Shown one piece after another: positions 56,449 to 64,000 of a DNA stretch of 64,000 nt. The position numbers and the translations under genes were made by a program. This DNA comes from Sabellastarte sp. h YS-2021 (Eukaryota > Annelida > Polychaeta > Sabellida > Sabellidae): assembly GCA_964017235.1 (NCBI GenBank), contig OZ024928.1:4650001-4714000 (forward strand), in the 5' to 3' direction. Under the pieces are notes generated by a model that did not search any database, was not told where the DNA came from, and saw only the letters and a list, made by a program, of their open reading frames with translations. How positions within the stretch are numbered: position 1 is the first letter of the stretch; every line of letters starts with the position of its first letter.

Positions 56449-56744
56449 AATTCATACTTTAAAAGTGCTAATTTTCAGATGCAAATTTACATGAACATTG
56501 CAATCTGACCCCTACACAGCTATTAAAAGTAGATATCATGAAAGACACACTGTTGTCAATAAAATGTCAGAATGTGGTTCAGATCTCCAGTGTATTAAAC
56601 TCTACATCCTGAACCAGAGTGCTTAAGCATTTGGTCATTTCAGCCTGCTTACTTTTAATATTGGCAGCAGTGTAGCCCAATATAAAAGAGCCTAATACAC
56701 TGAGTCTTTTACAGTGTTTTCACCAGCTGGTTTTACAAATTGCA

Positions 56745-56985
56745 CTAGCAGATCCAGGAGGGTTCAGGGGGTTCGAACCCTTCTCCTTGAAAAATAATGT
56801 AAAGGGGTTCAACCCAAAGTACAAAATTATTTCTTGAGAGTGGTGTTAAATTTACAGGAAATGCACTATATTTTTACCAAAATTTATTTTTTTTTCGGGT
56901 GGGGGGGCAAGCCCTCTGACCCCCTTAGTTATGGTGTGTCTGATGTGAACCCCCACCTTACTTAAAGGCTGGATCCGCCCCTGAA
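56745..56985. mobile_element. Degenerate MITE with GCRGATCCAG ends
   Basis: Left CACTAGCAGATCCAGGAGGG and right AGGCTGGATCCGCCCCTG are imperfect inverted repeats. Interior inverted motifs GGGGGTTCGAACCC / GTGAACCCCCACC support it. The common hAT end CAGGGGCGGATCCAG is recognisable at the right side. Confidence 0.5.
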
Positions 56986-58415
56986 TTGTCACCGGCAGTT
57001 CTTAATGGTCAACTAGAACTAGTAATGAATATTGATTTGTTCAAAATAACTAATACATTGTAATATTGACTATTGAACTTTGGGGATAACTCTTTCTGTT
57101 CTGATAATAAGGAGTTTGGATAATCAAGGGTGCCTTAAAATTTTATCACATTTTGAGAAAATGTGGACAAGAACTGGGTGAAAAACTTGCTTATCAGTTT
57201 ATTTAAAAACTGACACACTATCAGAAGCTGCATTGTTATACTAAAAGCTGCACACTTGTTCACTATTTTGAACACAAGTTACAGTCAAATTGTAGTGTTA
57301 ATTATTTAAAAAAAGAGCATTATTTGTGTGTGACCACACAATATTCCAAGTTCATTTGATAGAAGAATCTTTGCACTAAGTGTAGGAAAAAAATTTTTTT
57401 TTGACTGAAGCTGACCCTTTCCAAGCCAGTTTATAAAACACTAATTTCACTTAATTTTACACTATTTTGTATTGGACACACAGAAATCAGAGTGGGAAAT
57501 CTCCTTGTGTGACATGGCACAGTTTCAGAGAAAGATCTGTTTTGTTTTTCCAACTGTCAGATTTAACTGGCTTTTAATGTGCTTTCTAGTGGGAGTTTGA
57601 AGATGGGACTTGGCAGGTGTGTTGTTACACACATAATCTGTACAATAATGCAAAAAAAATTTCATGCACTGTGGTCTTTAAAGATTTGGCCTAATTTAAC
57701 ACTTTTTATACCACATATAATGGTATCACATATTATGACCAAAATTTTCCCATGAAATGGTTTACTTGGATGCCTCTTTGACAGGTTTGGGTGGACAGTA
57801 TGGTTCCATGGTTTATGCGTTACCAATTTCTGATAAATTTCAAGATTATGACATAGTACACCTGGAAATGGTGAATCTCATAGAAGCTGCTAAATATGGA
57901 TTAATCATTGGATCCTTTGCGACAACTTTGTTGTCCAAATCCTTAATACAGGAAAAGCCAGAGATTTGGTCCTTACAACATGTGTTAGGAACTTATGGTT
58001 AATTACAGCTGTCTTCAACATTGACTTTATATTTACACATGTACCAGGTTAAAACAGTGTGGTGGCAGATTTGCTTTCCCGTTGGGCTCCATTACCAACC
58101 CAATTCAGAAATTGGCACAACTGGTTCCAAATTACGTCTGGATTCCCACTCATTTAGACTTAATTTTGCTCAATAATATGATTTAATCACATTTAATTTG
58201 TATATTTTCAGATCATCCTGACAGGGCAGCCCAGGTAACCACCTTGGATTCTGCCAGAATTCTCCATGGTTTCAGGCCATCTACTCTAAGGCAGTACCAA
58301 AGAATGTGGGCTGACTTCCTGGCTTTCCAGGTGGTGGTTGGGTTGCCCCACTGTCAGGTAACTGTTCATATTCTTTTTTCCTTTATGGAGTATTTGCATG
58401 AGCACTCATAATCTA

Positions 58416-59610
58416 AAGCAACTATACCCACAGACCATGGTATATCTGAAATTTAACTTGAATGGGGTATACTCTTATGTAACTTAACATTCCTCCATGT
58501 AATGAAGTGAGTGGTTTTGGGTTCGAACCACCTTCTTTGATACCTTGGTTTGGTCCACAGGTTACTGGGCTCTGCCCTCATAATCATCAGTTTGACTTTC
58601 ATGTTCTTTCTTGGTCGCAGCGAATTGTGTGACCTTGGCCTTCAACTATCTTGACCTTGCTTTCACTTTCCGTTGTTATTTAAAGGTGGTTCCAATCCTT
58701 CGTTCCCCCTTCCCAGAAGTTGACATGGATGTAAATAAGTACAGAAATTCTTATACCAGTGTCATTAAAGCAAACCAAACATATTAGAGCTATTATTCAT
58801 ACAAAAGGTCAAAGAAAGGTCAAAGATAAGAGCATAAGGTCAAATCCGAAATTCAGTTGTGAGGCAACTTTATAATATCCCCAAATGAAATCACCTGAGG
58901 TGTTAACCACCAGGCAAGATTCAAACCCACTGACCATGGAAAGATGCCTAGCCCACCAAAGTGACCTTCGACCAGGGTCAAACCCACAACCAGTCATGGC
59001 CATAGCAGTAGCACCATATAATCTCCCTGAACATTTACACTAGGCAGCATGTATCAGTGTTAAACTAGGGACAAGCAAAAGGTCAAGCTCAGGGCAATAT
59101 ATCATGCAAGGTCAGCACACACCAAACATCAAAGTTCTGTTGAAGGTCAAGGTCGCATTTTATACAATCTCCCCCAAACACAAGTGAATCACCCAGATTG
59201 GGTTTTTAACATTTATTAAATTACATTTATGTCATTTTACACATACTATAAAAATAAAATTTATTGTAAAGCAAAACATTAATGCTTTTTATGTAAAATG
59301 GGCCCATATGGAGCAGACTATAATGTACTCTTAAAATTATCTATAGAAAACCATGGGTTAACCCACGAAAGTTAAGTTGTATGATATTTAAATCATTTAA
59401 CCATCCAGCACTTTAAGTATGATGCAAAAATACAAAAATTCTGATAGCTTTTATTTCAAAACAAGGCCAAAATTACTCTCAGACAAGCTTCCCTAGCCAT
59501 TTACTTTGTACTATGCAAACATGTGCAAATCTGACACAGTTGGCTGCAATATTTTAAATTTTAGAACATATCAATGATTTTCAAGCAATCGGCAATGGTG
59601 GTAAAGGCGT
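58416..59610. other. Repeat debris with tRNA-like motifs
   Basis: GGGTTCGAACC at 58529 and, on the minus strand, GTGGGTTTGACCCTGG near 58975 and GTGGGTTTGAATCTTG near 58915 look like box B motifs of decayed SINEs. Neither shows a full tRNA-like head. Short AGGTCAAAG-type motifs recur (58807-59160). Confidence 0.35.
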
Positions 59611-59615
59611 TTCAT

Positions 59616-60368
59616 AATCTTTCAACCCTGGCCTTGGCCAGGGGAGATTAAAATAAAGCTGTAGTATAACATCGGTATAATAGTGTCCCTTTTTCAATTA
59701 AGAACTTTAAACTGAAAAGTATTTAAAGCATTGGCATGGCAACAGGTATTGTCAGACATCCTCCATATTCTACGCAGCTGTAGATCCTGTTTCGGTTAAT
59801 ATATCCTGAAAATTGGGGGAAAATCCATGCATCGGTTTTGGTTGTGGAACACCTAAAAAAGTTAAAAGCCAAAAATATTCAAATTGTTGCCATGGCAACA
59901 GATGTTGCTAGATACTGGCAAAACCTAATCAGCTCTCGATCCACTTGGGATAAACATACCCTGAATATTTGGTGAAAATCGGTATAAAGCTTTAGGCTGT
60001 GGAACACCTACAAACTTTAAGACCAAGAAATCTTTAAAGTGTTGCCATCATAACAATTGTTGGCGGATACCCTCCAAAACATTATCAGCTCTAGATCATC
60101 TTGAGCCAGACATAGTCTGGAAACTGGGTAAAGATCCATCCATTGGTTTGGGCTGTGGAACACCCACAAATTTTGAGACCAAGAAATCTTAAAAGTGTTG
60201 CCATGGCAACAGTTGTTGCCAGATACCATCCAAAACCTAATCAGCTCTAGCTCTAGAAGATTTGCCGAAAATCCGTGTATGGGTTTTAGGCTGTTTAACA
60301 CCCACAAGATTTATGCCAGCCGCTGTCGGGATGGCGCAGGGGATCCCTGCCTGTATGGGCTGGGGTTA
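59616..60368 (+). mobile_element. Short HINE-like element with 156-bp tandem core
   Basis: Left hairpin 59616-59649 (outer AATCT/AGATT, inner perfect CCCTGGCC/GGCCAGGG, TT loop). Four ~156-bp units are marked by TTG(C/G)CATGGCAACAG at 59731, 59887, 60042 and 60198. On the right is a nested hairpin (CCAGCC/GGCTGG at 60316 and 60358, enclosing GCAGGG/CCCTGC at 60336-60350). The inverted match between the ends is only about six bases (AATCTT/AAGATT), so this family is less certain. Confidence 0.5.
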
Positions 60369-60649
60369 AAAATATTCATTATAACTTTAGCTATATAATA
60401 TTAAACCAAAAACATCAATGGGAAGAATGATTTGGTGATTGCAAAAACATTGTATCAGAACTGGTAATAATAAACAAGACTAACCTTAAACAAGGTCTCA
60501 GCAGCAGTGTAGTTAACCTTTTTTTATAATTTTATCACTCATCTCTCATTCTTGTAGTTGTAGGTTCAAATCCAGGCCATGGAAACGTATTAGATGCAGT
60601 GATCAGCTGATCAGTATTGTATTGTGTTTTTCTTCACAGTATAATATCT

Positions 60650-60930
60650 GTATGCACTACAGGAGTGAAAGTGCTATTTGACCCACATGTACAAGTACAG
60701 CCGAACTCTCAAGTTACTGACATTCCTCTAACTCAAAGATAGAGGCTCAAGGATGACCATTTATCAACATCCTTGAGGTTCTTTAACCAGCCACTGACAG
60801 TGACAGAGAACCACATTTGTAAGTGGTCATCCGAGCTAATAAGTATCTGGCTGTACCTATGTTTGAACCCACGTCCTCTGTGTTCCTAGGTGAGTGTGTT
60901 ACCCACTAGGCCACAGTGGCAGACATATGA
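60650..60930 (-). mobile_element. tRNA-derived SINE, second family
   Basis: On the minus strand the head reads CTGCCACTGTGGCCTAGTGG, containing a box A TGGCCTAGTGG, then a box B GGGTTCAAAC, and a body ending in AGTTCGGCTGTACTTGTACA. A headless relative lies at 31336-31458. Confidence 0.7.
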
Positions 60931-62060
60931 TGTTGTTGTAACAGATGTAAAACCTTAATCCCAGCTATTAAAACAAGGTGATACTTTGCAAGAAATCTTT
61001 GCAGTATTATGTGGTAGGAGGTTATATTTTCTGGTGCATTAGCTGTTTCTCTGTATTTGGTATTACTATAAAACTATTGAACACATATCTTTACTATTTT
61101 TTGTGTGGGTAGGGCCTGAGTAAAGAAGAAGTGATTACACTTTGAGAAAGATCTGTATCATATTCTGGGTACAAAAAACACAAAGTTTTAACATTCCCAC
61201 TTTCAATGATTTTCATGGTCATGTTATCTGATTAGGACGGTAAAAAACAGTATTTGGGTGAAATTAAAATTTGTAGACACTCGGCTGTATTTTGGCTGTG
61301 GTCTGCACTCTAGGAGTGATTTCTAGTTATCTATTATCCTTGGGGAGAATTAATGCAGGCATTTATTCAGCCATCTGTCCACCTACTACTGATAAAACCC
61401 TGACTTATAGGGTGACAGAAGACCTTGCGTATTCAGTAAATTGTGAGAATTGATACTCAGTCCCAATTTGCCTGTTAAGATGAGCATATTTAAAGCGAAA
61501 GGGATAGATGTTATGTGTCTTCTCTAAATGAATGAATGCATCAACACAGAAGGCTTTTGTTGGTTATTTAGGTCTAATTCTATTGATTTAATTTTAACAA
61601 CTTGGCCTTTGACCTGAGATAATACAACATTCATTCAATGATAAGTTTTGCCAATGAAAAAAAAAGTAATTTCAGGGGACAGGTCACTGTAGGAATACAC
61701 AATTGTGATGTGAAATTTAAAAACATAGGATTGAAAAAGAAAGAAAAGGCTAACGGAAAGGAAATGAAGAAGTTTTGAAAATGAAATTTTGAAAGTTTAA
61801 TAGGGAAACTAGGGGTTCTTGCAAACTGCTAATGTTGCATTTAATTCACAAAATATACAATAACACATCAACAATAATGTGTTTACATCAAAGTCATGTA
61901 AAATGGTATTCACATTGAAGATTATCATTATCATCTTAGGGACATGACATATTGGTAAACATACCCATATTATCAGTCAATCTGAAAGTGTCAGTAAGGA
62001 CACTACATTGCTCAGCAACATGTAGAAGGCACTGCCTGCAACAGGAGCAACTAATAGTTG
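60931..62060. other. Non-coding, no recognisable feature
   Basis: AT-rich; no exon, RNA gene or repeat was recognised. Confidence 0.4.
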
Positions 62061-62062
62061 CT

Positions 62063-62325
62063 CCCAATATTGTCTTAATTTATTTTATTTATTTGGGATT
62101 TTAAGGTGTTTTCAACACTGTGCAGGTTATATCACGACAGGTAATTTTGTGGGCAGATGAAACCAGCACACACAGTTGGTCAAGGTTCTGTACTGTAAAC
62201 TGCTGACCATCGGTAAGCAACTAGCATCTTTCCCATATAAGGTCTGGGATTTGAACTGCCGACCTCAGAGGTGGGAGGCCCGTGTGTTACCACTGTACCA
62301 CCGAAGGGCCCCAATATCATCTTAA
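62063..62325 (-). mobile_element. tRNA-derived SINE with 16-bp TSD (element 62079-62309)
   Basis: The minus-strand head GGCCCTTCGGTGGTACAGTGG has box A TGGTACAGTGG, then box B GCAGTTCAAATC, then GTCAGCAGTTTACAGTACAG and GTCGTGATATAACCTGCACA, as in the SINE at 44683. The flanks CCCAATATTGTCTTAA and CCCAATATCATCTTAA form a target duplication with two mismatches, so this copy is older than the 44683 one. Confidence 0.85.
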
Positions 62326-62559
62326 AGTCACGGAATTGGAGCAATTATCTTTAAAAACACAAGATAAAAAGGAACCTTGACCTAGGAAACAGCAAATATT
62401 TAAGTGTTAAGTAAGCCATAATCAGTTACAGATGCTGCCTGAACCATGCTAGGATCAGGCTTCTGGCATTGTTGCCATGTACAAAATTCCAAAGCCAAAG
62501 GTTATGTTCAGAAGTCTGCTTGTCTAAAACAAGATATCTGACAATGTTTTAGCACCATG

Positions 62560-63255
62560 GATCACTGAAGATCAGATCAGATTTGAACATGAATGATCAA
62601 ATTTGGATCAGATTCTTTAATTAGCTCAGATTGGTATTCACAAAATATTTGACCTAAATTTCCGATCCAATTTTCAGCTAACTTTGATCCATCCACAATG
62701 AAGAATTAATTTTCGGATCAAGATGGATACAAATGGCTGGCAGATCATATCTGATGGAATAACAGAGTTATGTTAATTAGTCACTACATAAAATCTGGTC
62801 ATGTGGAACATTGTGAGATTGGAACTAATGACGGTTCTACTCCTACAAGTGACAATGCGGAGGACTTGTGCCAATATGATCCTGACTGTTGAAAGGAATG
62901 TAAAACCCCCCAATTTTGGAAGTAATGGCTCTGTGAATAACATTGACAGTTTTAGAACACTGTTCAATGATAACTTCTTTTTCCAGCTCTGACCAGTTCC
63001 TATTTCTCATCACTTTAGTTTGTTTGGATGGCAACATTGCTTTTGTGAATATTTCTTCCCCCCAAAATATTCTGAAATTAATAAATGAATAAAACAACAT
63101 CTTGTGTTATGGATAAAAACGGATAAAATATTTAAACTTCTAAGTTTAAGCGTTCCCAGTTTGGTAACCAACTATTTGATCCATTGGGTCAATTAAAGAT
63201 TTTTCTGAAATCTGATCTAAATTTGATCTAATTTTATTCCAAGTTAGTGAACGCC
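62560..63255. mobile_element. Possible MITE with GATCAAATTTAGATC-rich ends, containing a SINE tail fragment
   Basis: GGTATTCACAAAATATTTGA near 62633 and the inverse-like TCCAAGTTAGTGAACGCC near 63240 could be ends. Both sides carry many GATCNNATTT motifs. Bases 62815-62912 are a SINE tail fragment like 4722-4812. Confidence 0.35.
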
Positions 63256-64000
63256 AGCTAACGTCAATCATTAGAGGTTTGACGCCATATGTCATGATCT
63301 ATCACAATTTGATTATGGCTATTAAAAGTGGGTGTAAAACAGTAGCTTTTTTAGCCTTGAAAAAGGCTACATATATGGCTGAATTCACCAATTTTCGTGT
63401 TTAGTTTATTCTGGGTGTAACTACTATGAGCGCACGTCATTCCACCCCAAAGCTAGATCGACCTCGGGTACTTTTGTTTGCAGAAAAAAATGACGAAATG
63501 CAACAGTTGGAAAAAGTGGACCATGGTACAGTTTTATGGGTGGGAAATGGTTTTAAAATCTGTTTTATTTTATTCATTAATTCACCAATAACACACAAAA
63601 AGCTGTAGTAAATCGGGTAAATTGTAATCTATAACCATAAAATATAAACTGTTTTTCAAACATACATGATTTTGAACTGTTTATGATTTTAATATTTCAA
63701 TCTATATACCCTTACATTTTCCTGCTTATATTTTAGAGTTTTAAACGTCATCAAATGTTTGTTTGAGAGTTTGTTGAATTTGATCCTTTTGAGGATGTAA
63801 AATCAATTAAAACTTCTTCACATTTAAAGTTCTTTGCAACATAGAAACACACGTAAGCAAGAACTTCTCCAGCTTTGATCAATAGTTGTACTAATTATAA
63901 ATAATTAACAAAGATAAGATGTTTGTTACTTTTGTAAGAACATATTACATGTTGCTTTATGTAGCCTTGCTGGAAGCTCCATTGTCTTTGAAATCATGAA
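63256..64000. other. Non-coding, no recognisable feature
   Basis: One 60-codon ORF at 63426 has no recognisable motif. It could in principle be part of an exon of a gene beyond the window, but nothing supports that. Confidence 0.35.

Larger units (their letters stand above)
52180..58415 (+). mobile_element. DIRS/Ngaro-like tyrosine-recombinase retrotransposon fossil with younger insertions
   Basis: Fossil reading left to right. Parts, approximately: gag-like region 52.2-53.4 kb, with QWVTGFCHIMREKANLETR, AKASQAVLLCRMEQGE and a zinc-knuckle-like HICSECFTSFGKVFGHHSTE; an acidic linker 53.5-54.5 kb; remnants of reverse transcriptase 54.5-55.15 kb (YIDDLICIG); RNase H 57.75-58.1 kb (VYLDASLTGLGGQYGS, DIVHLEMVNLIEA); and the start of a tyrosine recombinase 58.2-58.4 kb (GFRPSTLRQYQRMWADFLAF). 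The element is broken many times (well over ten) and incomplete. A LINE tail and a MITE lie in its middle. It belongs to a different subfamily from the fossil at 1-2150 and looks older. Confidence 0.8.

Noticed and set aside
63426-63608. Possible first exon of a gene running off the right edge
   Set aside because: 60 codons with no recognised motif and no clear donor site. Not enough to call.

Overview
The window looks like a stretch of an animal genome, most likely a mollusc and perhaps a bivalve. It is AT-rich, has long introns, and is crowded with repeats: tRNA-headed SINEs, hAT-type MITEs, DIRS-order retrotransposon fossils, and non-autonomous elements that carry satellite-like cores. The taxon is an inference from repeat style and from the one host protein; no marker gene was available.

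Only one host gene is well supported: alpha-SNAP (NAPA, the NSF adaptor that disassembles SNARE complexes). It lies on the minus strand, with its start codon at 41995 and its stop at 14525-14527. Eight coding exons give an 879-nt CDS (292 aa). All seven introns are GT-AG and the reading frame is continuous across every junction. A TATAAAA box and a perfect NRF-1-type site lie 105-130 bp upstream of the ATG.

Layout. 1-3.6 kb: minus-strand DIRS-like fossil cut by the window edge. 4.7-9.7 kb: SINE tail fragment, a 'gaccttgacc' repeat element, then a 3.8-kb element whose core is a 133-bp array followed by a 321-bp array. 9.7-14.5 kb: non-coding, with an 18-bp minisatellite and a foldback. 14.5-42.0 kb: alpha-SNAP. 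Its introns hold two nearly identical 3.25-kb copies of one element (intron 6 and intron 1), a 1-kb tandem partial third copy, two diverged relatives (23.0-24.2 and 25.0-25.5 kb), several MITEs, and nested hAT-like and C-tract elements. 42.0-52.1 kb: MITE, SINE with perfect target-site duplication, and AT-rich diverged repeats. 52.1-58.4 kb: plus-strand DIRS/Ngaro-like fossil with younger insertions. 58.4-64 kb: SINEs, a 156-bp tandem element and MITE-like debris.

The most interesting observation is that at least four sequence-unrelated families here share one architecture: a bulged GC-centred hairpin at one terminus, a satellite-like tandem core and, in the two best cases, an inverted copy of the terminal 10-12 bp near the opposite end. 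In the best case that inverted copy is followed by a second hairpin and CTAG, and an empty site within a surrounding tandem array shows insertion without target duplication. This fits Helitron2/Helentron-type non-autonomous elements (HINEs) that mobilise satellite DNA. Family assignments are by eye; no searches were run.
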